From positions 62,001 to 126,000 of the forward strand of contig CAYZGR010000001.1 of NCBI GenBank assembly GCA_964478125.1: a stretch of 64,000 nt of DNA, given 5' to 3'. Of the stretch, positions 32,835-40,911 are shown piece after piece; within the stretch, counting starts at the first letter, position 1; each line of letters opens with the position of its first letter. A program made the translations under genes and the position numbers. The notes under the pieces are model-generated. The model did no database searches. It saw nothing but the letters and a program-made list of their open reading frames with translations, and was not told where the DNA came from. The DNA comes from FW021-bin31 sp964478125 (GTDB lineage Bacteria; Bacteroidota; Bacteroidia; Chitinophagales; Chitinophagaceae).

Positions 32835-33260
32835 ATGTTACAACCTAAAAAGACTAAGCACCGGAAAGTTCATAAAGGACGCATCAGGGGAGAAGCACAG
32901 CGGGGCAGTTCTATTGCCTTCGGCTCTTTTGCCCTGAAGGCCCTGGAGCCCAAGTGGATCACGGATCGCCAGATCGAGGCTTCCCGCGTGGCCTTAACCC
33001 GCCATATGAAACGTGAAGGTGGCGTGTGGATAAGAATATTTCCCGATAAGCCTATTACCAAGAAACCTGCAGAGGTAAGAATGGGTAAAGGTAAAGGGAG
33101 CCCCGATCATTGGGCTGCAGTAGTAAAACCGGGCCGTATTTTATTTGAGGTAGACGGGGTGCCCCTGGATGTGGCGCGCCGGGCTTTGACCCTTGCGGCG
33201 TCAAAATTGCCCATTAAGACCAAATTCGTCATCAGAAGAGATTACGACTATAACGATTAA
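32835..33260 (+). CDS. rplP: 50S ribosomal protein L16
   Basis: 141 residues. MLQPKKTKHRKVHKGRIRG, IEASRVALTRHMKREG and VRMGKGKGSPDHWAAVVKPG are signature blocks. It binds near the A-site tRNA elbow. Normal length. Confidence 0.97.
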   Translation: MLQPKKTKHRKVHKGRIRGEAQRGSSIAFGSFALKALEPKWITDRQIEASRVALTRHMKREGGVWIRIFPDKPITKKPAEVRMGKGKGSPDHWAAVVKPGRILFEVDGVPLDVARRALTLAASKLPIKTKFVIRRDYDYND

Positions 33261-33314
33261 GGCGAAGAGCAGCTTTACGTCTGAATTATTAAAAACAGTA
33301 ACAAACCATATACC

Positions 33315-33524
33315 ATGGCTCAGGAAAAATTAGACCTCCATACGCTAAGTGATCATGATCTTAGCGCCAGGATCGCGGAAGAACAGATGAGGCTCAAAAA
33401 GCTTAAGTTCAGCCACGCAGTGACGCCAATAGAGGATCCGCTGACCATCCGGAATCTGAGAAGAGATATTGCCCGGCTGAAAACGGAACAGCGTAAAAGA
33501 GAACTTAATTCGAATGTGCATTAA
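33315..33524 (+). CDS. rpmC: 50S ribosomal protein L29
   Basis: 69 residues, a two-helix protein. LSDHDLSARIAEEQMRLKKL and IRNLRRDIARLKTEQRKREL match L29, which lies at the tunnel exit beside L23. Precedes rpsQ by 47 bases. Confidence 0.94.
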   Translation: MAQEKLDLHTLSDHDLSARIAEEQMRLKKLKFSHAVTPIEDPLTIRNLRRDIARLKTEQRKRELNSNVH

Positions 33525-33571
33525 AGGTTAATATATCGTTTTTATATCCTTTGAGGATAAAATTAAACATC

Positions 33572-33832
33572 ATGGCCGAAGAAAGAAATTTAAGAAAAAC
33601 CAGGATTGGCATCGTCACCAGCAATAAAATGGATAAATCTATTGTGGTTACCGTTCATCGGAAATTGCGTCATCCCCTTTATGGTAAATTTGTGAAAAAA
33701 TCTACACATTATATGACGCACGATGAGAACAATACCTGTGGCGTGGGAGACCGGGTGCGGATAATGGAGACCCGCCCGCTTAGCAAACATAAGCGTTGGA
33801 GACTCGTGGAAGTGATTGAAAAGGCAAAATAA
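33572..33832 (+). CDS. rpsQ: 30S ribosomal protein S17
   Basis: 86 residues from the ATG at 33572 (MAEERNLRKTRIGIVTSNKM). MDKSIVVTVHRKLRHPLYGK and MDTRPLSKHKRW-like METRPLSKHKRWRLVEV identify S17, an OB-fold protein of the 30S body. A TTG further upstream would add seven residues but is unlikely. Confidence 0.96.
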   Translation: MAEERNLRKTRIGIVTSNKMDKSIVVTVHRKLRHPLYGKFVKKSTHYMTHDENNTCGVGDRVRIMETRPLSKHKRWRLVEVIEKAK

Positions 33833-33856
33833 TTTATTTTACAAAGCTCAAATAAA

Positions 33857-34225
33857 ATGATCCAGCAAGAATCCAGATTAAGGGTAGCCGATAACAGCGG
33901 TGCAAAAGAAGTGCTCTGTATCAAGGTGTTGGGTAATTCCGGACAGGATTATGCGCACATCGGAGATAAGATCGTGGTGACCGTTAAAGATGCCCTGCCT
34001 GCCGGCGGTGTGAAAAAAGGAACCGTGAGCAAAGCCGTTATTGTTCGCACAAAGAAAAAACTGCGTCGGACAGATGGTTCTTATATCCGTTTTGATGATA
34101 ATGCCGTGGTATTGTTGAATAATACGGATGATCCGCGGGGGACCCGCATTTTTGGTCCTGTAGCACGCGAACTTAGAGATAAAGGATACATGAAGATCGT
34201 ATCCCTGGCGCCGGAGGTATTATAA
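33857..34225 (+). CDS. rplN: 50S ribosomal protein L14
   Basis: 122 residues, family length. MIQQESRLRVADNSGAKEV, GTVSKAVIVRTKKKLRR and GTRIFGPVARELRDKGY are near-invariant. It forms an inter-subunit bridge. It is followed by a 100-base gap with a promoter and a hairpin before rplX. Confidence 0.98.
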   Translation: MIQQESRLRVADNSGAKEVLCIKVLGNSGQDYAHIGDKIVVTVKDALPAGGVKKGTVSKAVIVRTKKKLRRTDGSYIRFDDNAVVLLNNTDDPRGTRIFGPVARELRDKGYMKIVSLAPEVL

Positions 34226-34248
34226 TTTTTAAAGTTTATTGAAAAACG

Positions 34249-34256
34249 TACCTTTG
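34249..34256 (+). promoter_or_regulatory. internal promoter (-7 box) before rplX
   Basis: TACCTTTG, followed by CAGCCC much as at the main S10 promoter (TACCTTTGCAGTCCC). It lies between rplN and rplX and could give extra expression of the spc half. The -33 region is only TTTT/TTTA. Confidence 0.5.
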
Positions 34257-34281
34257 CAGCCCGAAATTTGAAAAATATTCT

Positions 34282-34307
34282 GACAAACCCGGTAGTGTTT
34301 GTCTTTT
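34282..34307 (+). terminator. terminator-like hairpin in the rplX leader
   Basis: GACAAAC and GTTTGTC form a perfect 7-bp stem around CCGGTAGT, followed by TTTT. It lies 26 bases downstream of the internal promoter and 19 before the rplX ATG, the geometry of an attenuator. Confidence 0.55.
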
Positions 34308-34325
34308 ATAATGAATTTTAAGATC

Positions 34326-34664
34326 ATGAAGCAGCGATTTAAAACCAAACGACATATCAAAAAAGGCGATATGGTAGCGGTGATTGCGGGAAATGATAAA
34401 AACCGGAGCCATCCGCATAAAGTTTTGGAAGTGTTGCCGGACCAACAACGTGTTTTGGTGGAGGGAGTGAATGTTCGTACGCGTCATACCAAGCCCAGTG
34501 CACAGAACACCAAAGGGGGTATCGTAAAACAAGAGGCCCCGATCCATATTTCTAACGTCATGCTGTGGGATGCCAAATCCGATGCTCCTTCACGTATTTC
34601 GCATGAGAGACAGGATGGCAGGCGTGTTCGTATTGCAAAAAAATCAGGGGAGGAAATTAAATAA
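34326..34664 (+). CDS. rplX: 50S ribosomal protein L24
   Basis: 112 residues from the ATG at 34326 (MKQRFKTKRHIKKGDMVAVIAG). An in-frame ATG at 34311 would add MNFKI. The KOW motif region (KKGDMVAVIAGNDKNRSHPHKVLEVL) and GGIVKQEAPIHISNVML identify L24, an assembly-initiator protein. Its stop overlaps the rplE start by one base (TAATG). Confidence 0.95.
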   Translation: MKQRFKTKRHIKKGDMVAVIAGNDKNRSHPHKVLEVLPDQQRVLVEGVNVRTRHTKPSAQNTKGGIVKQEAPIHISNVMLWDAKSDAPSRISHERQDGRRVRIAKKSGEEIK

Positions 34665-35233
34665 TGGCTGAAAATAAATATATACCCAGGCTGCAGGAGA
34701 AATACCGGAAAGAAGTGGTACCTGCTTTGAAGGATAAATTCGGTTATAAATCCGTTATGCAGGTTCCCCGCCTTGTAAAGATTAGTTTGAACCAGGGAGT
34801 GAATGGGGCTGTGGCCGATAAAAAGCTTATTGACAATGCCCTGGCAGAAATGACCACAGTTGCCGGTCAACAGGCCGTACCGACCCGTTCAAAGAAGGAT
34901 ATATCCAACTTTAAACTGCGTAAGGGAATGCCCGTTGGCGTGAAAGTGACCTTGAGGAGAGATAAAATGTTTGAATTTCTGGATCGGTTAATCTCCGTTT
35001 CTTTACCTCGTGTGCGGGATTTCAAAGGGATCAATGAAAAGGCATTTGATGGCCGCGGAAATTATACGATGGGAATTACGGAACAAATTATCTTCCCGGA
35101 GATCAATATTGACAGGGTGAGCAAGATCAACGGTATGGACATCAACTTTGTGACCACTGCCAAGACGAATGAAGAAGCCTATGAATTGTTGAAAGCATTA
35201 GGGCTTCCTTTTAAAAATATGAATAAAAACTGA
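34664..35233 (+). CDS. rplE: 50S ribosomal protein L5
   Basis: 189 residues. YGYKSVMQVPRL-like FGYKSVMQVPRLVKISLNQG, RLISVSLPRVRDFKGI and GNYTMGITEQIIFPEI are family blocks. It binds 5S rRNA and contacts P-site tRNA. Coupled to rplX by the TAATG overlap. Confidence 0.97.
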   Translation: MAENKYIPRLQEKYRKEVVPALKDKFGYKSVMQVPRLVKISLNQGVNGAVADKKLIDNALAEMTTVAGQQAVPTRSKKDISNFKLRKGMPVGVKVTLRRDKMFEFLDRLISVSLPRVRDFKGINEKAFDGRGNYTMGITEQIIFPEINIDRVSKINGMDINFVTTAKTNEEAYELLKALGLPFKNMNKN

Positions 35234-35255
35234 TTGTAATAAAGAGGAGATTATT

Positions 35256-35525
35256 ATGGCAAAGGAATCTGTAAAAGCACGCCAGAGAAAAAGGGAAAAA
35301 CTGGTAGCCCATTATGCCGAAAAAAGAGCAGCCTTAAAAGCTGCCGGAGATTATGAAGCGTTGGATAAATTACCTAAAAATGCTTCCCCCGTTCGGCTGC
35401 ACAACCGCTGTCAGCTTTCCGGCAGACCGCGCGGTTACATGCGCTACTTTGGGGTTTCACGTATCAAGTTCCGTGAGATGGCTCTGGCAGGTAAAATCCC
35501 GGGTGTGAAAAAGGCGTCCTGGTAA
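35256..35525 (+). CDS. rpsN: 30S ribosomal protein S14 (zinc-free form)
   Basis: 89 residues, the longer zinc-independent type. KARQRKREKLVAHYAEKR, then RCQLSGRPRGYMRYFGVSR with no CxxC pair. It lies in the 30S head. Confidence 0.97.
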   Translation: MAKESVKARQRKREKLVAHYAEKRAALKAAGDYEALDKLPKNASPVRLHNRCQLSGRPRGYMRYFGVSRIKFREMALAGKIPGVKKASW

Positions 35526-35564
35526 ACAAAACAAATATAACCATTCAACAATACAAGATATAAC

Positions 35565-35963
35565 ATGGTAACTGATCCCATAGCTGATTTTTTAACCCGT
35601 ATTCGTAATGCACAGATGGCCGGACATCGCATCGTGGAAATCCCGGCTTCCAACCTGAAAAAGCGAATGACGGAGATCCTGTATGAGCAGGGGTATATAT
35701 ATAAATATATTTTTGTTGATGACGACAAACAGGGCATCATAAAGATCGCTTTAAAATATAATCCGGAAACCCATGCCCCGGCTATTTCCTCTCTGCGACG
35801 CGTAAGCCGCCCCGGATTGAGAAAATATGCCAGTCCCGACAAATTTAAGAGGGTAAAGAATGGCCTGGGTATAGCCATTATTTCTACATCGAAGGGAATA
35901 ATGACCGACAAAGAAGCTATTAAACAAAAAGTAGGTGGAGAGGTACTTTGTTACATTTATTAG
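35565..35963 (+). CDS. rpsH: 30S ribosomal protein S8
   Basis: 132 residues. TDPIADFLTRIRNAQMAGH and GLGIAIISTSKGIMTDKEA are diagnostic, with the C-terminal GGEVLCYIY. S8 binds the central domain of 16S rRNA. In enteric bacteria it represses the spc operon; not known here. Confidence 0.97.
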   Translation: MVTDPIADFLTRIRNAQMAGHRIVEIPASNLKKRMTEILYEQGYIYKYIFVDDDKQGIIKIALKYNPETHAPAISSLRRVSRPGLRKYASPDKFKRVKNGLGIAIISTSKGIMTDKEAIKQKVGGEVLCYIY

Positions 35964-36010
35964 GCCGCTCCCTTATCACATTATATTATTAAAGAATATA
36001 TTTTAATAAC

Positions 36011-36565
36011 ATGTCACGTATAGGAAATAGTCCGATTCAATTACCTAAAGGGGTGGAAGTAAAGGTATCTTCCGCTAACGAGGTGACAGTAAAAGGACCC
36101 AAAGGCGAGCTTTCAAGGCCTATTAACAAGGATATTCAGATTGAAGTGAAGGAAGGGCAAATGGAGGTGAAGCGTCCTACGGACCAGATCCGGCATAAAG
36201 CCCTACATGGTCTTTACCGTGCACTGATCCAAAACATGGTTACCGGGGTAACGAATGGCTTTACCAAAAAGCTGGAACTTGTTGGAGTAGGATTTAAGGC
36301 TTCCAATCAGGGGCAGCTTTTAGATCTTTCCCTGGGTTATTCTCATAATTTTATTGTGGAATTGCCTAAAGCTGTTTCCGTACATACGGAGACCAAGAAA
36401 GGAAAGAATCCCATAATCACTCTTGAAAGTATTGATAATGAGTTATTGGGACAAGTAGCTGCAAAAATTCGCAGCCTCCGTAAGCCGGAACCCTATCAGG
36501 GTAAAGGCGTACGGTATGGCAATGAAGTGGTACGAAGAAAAGCAGGTAAAACTGCCAGTAAATAA
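36011..36565 (+). CDS. rplF: 50S ribosomal protein L6
   Basis: 184 residues. MSRIGNSPIQLPKGVEV, VTVKGPKGELSRPI and the C-terminal PEPYQGKGVRYGNEVVRRKAG are family signatures. It contacts the sarcin-ricin loop region. Twelve bases before rplR. Confidence 0.97.
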   Translation: MSRIGNSPIQLPKGVEVKVSSANEVTVKGPKGELSRPINKDIQIEVKEGQMEVKRPTDQIRHKALHGLYRALIQNMVTGVTNGFTKKLELVGVGFKASNQGQLLDLSLGYSHNFIVELPKAVSVHTETKKGKNPIITLESIDNELLGQVAAKIRSLRKPEPYQGKGVRYGNEVVRRKAGKTASK

Positions 36566-36576
36566 ATTATAAGATC

Positions 36577-36930
36577 ATGGACAAGAAATCAATCCGTAGG
36601 AAAAAAATTCACGCTCATATCCGTCAGCGGGTTTCCGGTACTGCCGATAATCCCAGGCTTTCTGTATTTCGCAGCAACAAGGAAATTTATGCACAACTGA
36701 TCGATGACGCACACGGAAGAACTTTGGCTTCCGCATCTTCCCGTTCAAAAGGTTTTAAGGCAGAGAAAGCGCCTAAGATAGACCTTTCCAAGAAGGTGGG
36801 GCAAGAGCTTGCCGCACAAGCCAAATCCTTAGGAATCGAAAAATGTGTTTTCGACAGGAGCGGTTATCTTTACCATGGACGTGTGAAGGCCCTCAGTGAA
36901 GGCGCAAGGGAAGGGGGATTACAATTTTAA
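36577..36930 (+). CDS. rplR: 50S ribosomal protein L18
   Basis: 117 residues. RIRQRVSGT-like HAHIRQRVSGTADNPRLSVF and CVFDRSGYLYHGRVKALSEGA match L18, which binds 5S rRNA with L5. Standard length. Confidence 0.97.
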   Translation: MDKKSIRRKKIHAHIRQRVSGTADNPRLSVFRSNKEIYAQLIDDAHGRTLASASSRSKGFKAEKAPKIDLSKKVGQELAAQAKSLGIEKCVFDRSGYLYHGRVKALSEGAREGGLQF

Positions 36931-36970
36931 CCAAAATTGTAAATTAAAAATCAAAGATTAAAAAGTTATA

Positions 36971-37489
36971 ATGGCTAGACAATCAAAACATGCAATAAAA
37001 GCGGGAGATCTGGAACTCAAGGAAAAAGTAGTTTCCATCAACAGGGTGACCAAAACTTCCAAGGGTGGTCGTAGTTTTAGCTTTTCTGCCCTTGTGGTTG
37101 TTGGAAATGAGAACGGAGTAGTGGGACACGGTTTGGGAAAGGCAAAGGAAGTACAGCAGGCTATAGCCAAAGGAATCGATAATGCCAAGAAGAACCTCAT
37201 TGAAGTTCCCATCGTCAATGGAAGCATTCCGCATGATCAATATTCAAAAGTGAGCGCTGCAAAAGTATTGATAAAACCTGCAGCCCATGGTACGGGTGTG
37301 ATCGCCGGGGGATCCATGCGTGCGGTATTGGAAAGCGCGGGAATCAAGGATGTGCTGGCCAAATCTCTGGGATCCGCCAATCCGCAGAACGTGGTTAAAG
37401 CGACGGTTAAAGCATTGACGGAATTACGTGATCCCGCTAAAGTGGCCCGGACCCGCAGTATTTCTTTAAATAAAGTATTTAACGGGTGA
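36971..37489 (+). CDS. rpsE: 30S ribosomal protein S5
   Basis: 172 residues. LKEKVVSINRVTKTSKGGRS, GLGKAKEVQQAIAKGIDNAK and GTGVIAGGSMRAVLESAGI are hallmark blocks of the double-stranded-RNA-binding-like fold. It helps in decoding accuracy. Its stop is directly followed by a palindrome and tandem repeats. Confidence 0.97.
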   Translation: MARQSKHAIKAGDLELKEKVVSINRVTKTSKGGRSFSFSALVVVGNENGVVGHGLGKAKEVQQAIAKGIDNAKKNLIEVPIVNGSIPHDQYSKVSAAKVLIKPAAHGTGVIAGGSMRAVLESAGIKDVLAKSLGSANPQNVVKATVKALTELRDPAKVARTRSISLNKVFNG

Positions 37490-37497
37490 AGGTAGCG

Positions 37498-37551
37498 TCA
37501 GTTTGCAATCTGCAAACTGAGAACTGCAAACTGAGAACTGCAAACTGAAAA
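37498..37551. repeat. 14-bp tandem repeat (x3) with 10-bp palindrome between rpsE and rpmD
   Basis: CTGCAAACTGAGAA occurs at 37510-37523 and 37524-37537, and as CTGCAAACTGAAAA at 37538-37551. It is preceded by a perfect hairpin, TCAGTTTGCA-ATC-TGCAAACTGA (37498-37520), whose right arm is part of the first repeat. It fills nearly the whole gap between the two genes. Confidence 0.85.
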
Positions 37552-37553
37552 AA

Positions 37554-37736
37554 ATGGGAAAAGTTAAAGTAAAACTGGTAAAAAGTCCTATTGACCACCC
37601 CGAAAGGCAAAAAAGAACTTTAAAGGCATTGGGGCTTGGCAAGATGAATGCGACCAAAGAACTGGAATTGACGCCGCAAATAGAAGGAATGATCCGCAAG
37701 GTGCATCACCTTATCGAAGTGGAAAAGGAAGCCTAA
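37554..37736 (+). CDS. rpmD: 50S ribosomal protein L30
   Basis: 60 residues. VKVKLVKSPIDHPERQKRTL and GLGKMNATKELELTPQIEGMIRK fit L30. Its start codon lies two bases after the tandem repeat, so the repeat forms its translation initiation region. Confidence 0.94.
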   Translation: MGKVKVKLVKSPIDHPERQKRTLKALGLGKMNATKELELTPQIEGMIRKVHHLIEVEKEA

Positions 37737-37757
37737 AAGATTTAAAGAAATTTGATC

Positions 37758-38204
37758 ATGGAACTACATACATTAAAGCCTGCCAAAGGCGCCGTAAAAA
37801 AGAGGAAACGCATCGGTCGCGGAGAAGCTTCCGGTAAAGGCGGAACCTCTACCAAAGGTAATAAAGGACAACAATCCCGCAGCGGCTACAAAACCAAAGT
37901 AGGGCATGAGGGTGGACAAATGCCTATACAGAGACGTACCCCTAAGCGCGGATTTAAAAGCCGCAATAAAATTACCTATAAAGTTTTTAACCTGGGACAG
38001 GTTTCTGAATTGGCAGAAAAATACGAACTTGCCGAATTTAGCGTTGAATCTTTGTATGAAAACGGGATCATTGGCCGTAGAGATCAGGTAAAGATCCTTT
38101 CTGATGGAGATTTGACCGTTCAAGTTGTTTTTAAAGTACAGGCCGTAAGTGCCAAAGCTAAAGAAGCTATTGAAAAAGCCGGTTCTAAGCTTGAATTACT
38201 TTAA
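37758..38204 (+). CDS. rplO: 50S ribosomal protein L15
   Basis: 148 residues from the ATG at 37758 (MELHTLKPAKGAVKKRKRIG). RGEASGKGGTSTKGNKGQQSR-type glycine-rich N-terminus, and GQMPIQRRTPKRGFKS, identify L15. A TTG two codons upstream is disregarded. Confidence 0.97.
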   Translation: MELHTLKPAKGAVKKRKRIGRGEASGKGGTSTKGNKGQQSRSGYKTKVGHEGGQMPIQRRTPKRGFKSRNKITYKVFNLGQVSELAEKYELAEFSVESLYENGIIGRRDQVKILSDGDLTVQVVFKVQAVSAKAKEAIEKAGSKLELL

Positions 38205-38246
38205 GGCAATGCTTATTTTTTAACCTGGTAAAATGAACGCTTTCCG

Positions 38247-39590
38247 GTGAAGAAAATTATAACCACGATCCGAAATATTTGGAGTATTGAAGACCTGCGT
38301 AAAAGGATACTTTACACGTTGGGTCTTATTTTCGTTTATCGAATCGGCTCTTTTATTACGCTGCCCGGATTGGACCCCGTGGAATTATCCATGCAAAGTT
38401 CATCGCAGGGTTTGTTGGGGTTGTTGAATATGTTTGCCGGCGGTTCTTTTTCCCGTGCATCCATCTTTGCGTTGGGGATTATGCCCTATATATCTGCCTC
38501 CATTGCGATGCAGCTTTTGACCATCGCGGTTCCTACTTTTGCTAAGTTGCAAAAGGAAGGGGAAAGCGGCCAGCGGAAAATCAATCAATATACCCGGTAT
38601 CTTACCGTGGTTGTAACGGCTGCCCAGGCCGGCGCTTATGTAGCTTACCTGCGGAGTCAGTCGGGGCAGGCGATCTTACCCCAGTTTCAGGGATGGATCT
38701 TCTGGATCTCTACGGTGATCGTTTTGACCTCCGGCAGTTTGTTTGTAATGTGGATGGGTGAAAAAATTACGGATAAAGGCATAGGTAACGGTACTTCCCT
38801 TCTGATCGAGATTGGTATTATCGCGAGCCTTCCTAATGCCCTGGTATTTGAATGGCAGTCCAAAGCCAATATGGGGGGGGGCGGTCTTCTAATTTTCCTA
38901 CTGGAGATTGTATTCCTGATTGCCGTAATTGCCGGTCTGGTGGCCTTGGTTCAGGGTACACGGAAAGTTCCCGTCAATTATGCCAAGCGTATTGTCGGGA
39001 ACAGACAATTGGGCGGGGTCCGTCAGTTTCTGCCATTAAAGGTGAATGCTGCCGGGGTAATGCCCATTATCTTTGCTCAATCGATTATGTTCATTCCGAT
39101 GGTGTTTTCCAGTATGGTTACTCCCGGAAGTACGGCCGCAAAAATTATTCAGACAATGTCTGATTTTACTACTGTGCCCTATAATGTAGTGTATGGTATT
39201 ATGGTGATCTTATTTACTTATTTTTATACCGCTCTTATCTTCAATCCAACGCAGATGGCAGATGAAATGAAGCGGAATAACGGCTTTATTCCGGGGATAA
39301 AGCCGGGGAAGGCCACCGCCAATTACATTGGTACGATCATGGATCGTATCATGTTGCCGGGAGCGATTTTCCTTGCTATCGTTGGTATTTTGCCGGGCTT
39401 TGCCAATGCTTTGAACATTAATCAGCAGTTTGCCATATTCTTTGGTGGAACTTCTATGCTCATTATCGTTGCCGTGATTTTAGATACCCTTCAGCAGATT
39501 GAAGGTCATTTGCTGATGCGGCATTATGACGGGTTGATGAGTAAGGGGCGTATCGCGGGGCGTACAGCGGGAGCCGGTGTCTCTATGTGA
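38247..39590 (+). CDS. secY: protein translocase subunit SecY
   Basis: 447 residues with ten predicted transmembrane helices. IWSIEDLRKRILYTLGLIFV, GIMPYISASIAMQLL, EGESGQRKINQYTRY and GVRQFLPLKVNAAGVMPIIFAQ are conserved. It forms the SecYEG channel for export and membrane insertion. The start is GTG; an ATG at 38233 is out of frame and closed. Forty-two bases after rplO, within the spc operon as usual. Confidence 0.97.
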   Translation: MKKIITTIRNIWSIEDLRKRILYTLGLIFVYRIGSFITLPGLDPVELSMQSSSQGLLGLLNMFAGGSFSRASIFALGIMPYISASIAMQLLTIAVPTFAKLQKEGESGQRKINQYTRYLTVVVTAAQAGAYVAYLRSQSGQAILPQFQGWIFWISTVIVLTSGSLFVMWMGEKITDKGIGNGTSLLIEIGIIASLPNALVFEWQSKANMGGGGLLIFLLEIVFLIAVIAGLVALVQGTRKVPVNYAKRIVGNRQLGGVRQFLPLKVNAAGVMPIIFAQSIMFIPMVFSSMVTPGSTAAKIIQTMSDFTTVPYNVVYGIMVILFTYFYTALIFNPTQMADEMKRNNGFIPGIKPGKATANYIGTIMDRIMLPGAIFLAIVGILPGFANALNINQQFAIFFGGTSMLIIVAVILDTLQQIEGHLLMRHYDGLMSKGRIAGRTAGAGVSM

Positions 39591-39598
39591 TATTTATC

Positions 39599-40408
39599 AT
39601 GAGTATTTTTTATAAATCCGGAGATGAAATCGAACTGATGAGACAAAGCGCTCAGCTGGTTTCGGCTACCCTTGCTGAAGTGGCCCGAATGATTAAACCG
39701 GGGATGAGTTTGCTGGAGATTGATCGCCTGGCCGAGGACTTCATTATCAGCCATCACGCGGTTCCTTCCTTTAAAAATTATCAGGGTTTTCCCAACACGG
39801 CCTGTATATCTGTAAATGAAGCGGTGGTGCATGGGATCCCCAGTGATTACCGATTAAAGGATGGGGATATCGTCTCGGTGGATTTGGGCGTTATACGCAA
39901 TGAATTTCATGGAGATAGTGCCTATACTTTTGCGGTAGGCGATGTAGATGAAGATACATTAAGGCTGTTGAAAGATACCAAAGCATCCCTTTATAAAGGA
40001 ATTGAAGCGGCGGTGGCCGGAAAACGGATCGGGGATATTTCTTTTGCTATCCAACAGTATACGGAAAGAGAACGGGGATATGGCGTGGTGAGAGAACTGG
40101 TTGGCCATGGCCTGGGACGGGAGCTGCATGAGGCGCCTCAGATCCCGAATTATGGACGCCGCGGAAAGGGACACAAATTAAAAGAAGGATTGGTGATCTG
40201 TATAGAACCTATGATTAACCTGGGAAGTAAAGAGGTTTCCTACCTGGAAGACGGCTGGACTGTTGTGACTCGTGACGGTTCTAATTCTGCCCATTACGAG
40301 CATGTGGTATATGTGAAAAAGGGGGGAGCGGAAATATTATCGGATTTTGCACCTATTGAGGAGGCTGAAAGAGCTAACCCGGCGCTAAATGACAGTTATT
40401 TGATTTGA
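39599..40408 (+). CDS. map: methionine aminopeptidase, type I
   Basis: 269 residues from the ATG at 39599 (MSIFYKSGDEIELMRQSAQL). The five metal ligands appear in SVDLGV (Asp), HGDSAYT (Asp), VGHGLGRELHEAP (His), CIEPMI (Glu) and YEHVVYV (Glu). It removes the initiator methionine of new proteins. It follows secY directly; adk, which sits between them in some phyla, is not here. Confidence 0.96.
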   Translation: MSIFYKSGDEIELMRQSAQLVSATLAEVARMIKPGMSLLEIDRLAEDFIISHHAVPSFKNYQGFPNTACISVNEAVVHGIPSDYRLKDGDIVSVDLGVIRNEFHGDSAYTFAVGDVDEDTLRLLKDTKASLYKGIEAAVAGKRIGDISFAIQQYTERERGYGVVRELVGHGLGRELHEAPQIPNYGRRGKGHKLKEGLVICIEPMINLGSKEVSYLEDGWTVVTRDGSNSAHYEHVVYVKKGGAEILSDFAPIEEAERANPALNDSYLI

Positions 40409-40424
40409 GGCTCTTTTCAAATTA

Positions 40425-40455
40425 TTGTATATCCGAATAATATTTGCTATCTTTG
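40425..40455 (+). promoter_or_regulatory. internal promoter before infA
   Basis: ATTG (40425-40428), 19 bases, then TATCTTTG (40448-40455), an excellent Bacteroidota promoter. It would drive infA-rpmJ and the alpha operon. An AGGAG at 40466 lies just before the infA start. Confidence 0.65.
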
Positions 40456-40472
40456 CACCCTTTTAGGAGATT

Positions 40473-40691
40473 ATGGCAAAACAGGCATTAATAAAACAGG
40501 ACGGAACTATTGTAGAATCACTGTCTAACGCGATGTTTCGGGTTAGATTGGAAAATGAACATGAAATTATCGCTACGATATCCGGTAAGATGCGGATGCA
40601 TTATATCCGGATTTTACCAGGAGATAAGGTGAGCGTTGAAATGAGTCCTTATGACCTGACAAGAGGACGAATTATATATAGGTATAAATAA
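40473..40691 (+). CDS. infA: translation initiation factor IF-1
   Basis: 72 residues, exact family length, an S1-like OB fold. QDGTIVESLSNAMFRVRLEN and GKMRMHYIRILPGDKVSVEM are diagnostic. It blocks the A site during initiation. It has its own promoter and an AGGAG Shine-Dalgarno-like site, unusual in this window. Confidence 0.97.
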   Translation: MAKQALIKQDGTIVESLSNAMFRVRLENEHEIIATISGKMRMHYIRILPGDKVSVEMSPYDLTRGRIIYRYK

Positions 40692-40714
40692 GAACCCGTT
40701 AAGAAATCAGAGCA

Positions 40715-40831
40715 ATGAAGGTTAGAGCATCTATTAAGAAGAGAAGCAGCGACTGCAAGATTGTACGTCGTAAAGGCAAGTTGTATGTGATTAACAAAAA
40801 AAATCCGCGTTTTAAGCAGCGCCAGGGTTAA
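40715..40831 (+). CDS. rpmJ: 50S ribosomal protein L36
   Basis: 38 residues: it starts MKVRASIKKRSSDCKIVRRK and ends NPRFKQRQG. This is L36. Only one of the four usual zinc ligands (Cys14) remains; the others are Ser, Asn and Arg. It is therefore the zinc-free form, as with S14 and S4 here. It lies 23 bases after infA. Confidence 0.96.
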   Translation: MKVRASIKKRSSDCKIVRRKGKLYVINKKNPRFKQRQG

Positions 40832-40873
40832 TCAATTTGCAGCTGACCATGTAAACGATTTAACCATTCAGAT

Positions 40874-40911
40874 CATTTAACAATATAACCATTTAACAAT
40901 ATAACCATTTA
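40874..40911. repeat. 16-bp tandem repeat before rpsM
   Basis: CATTTAACAATATAAC occurs at 40874-40889 and 40890-40905, with a partial third copy (CATTTA) running into the rpsM ATG at 40911. Confidence 0.7.

Noticed and set aside
37498..37551. CRISPR-like array suggested by three regular repeats
   Set aside because: The repeats are directly adjacent with no spacers, only 14 bp long, with no cas genes nearby; it is a simple tandem repeat.
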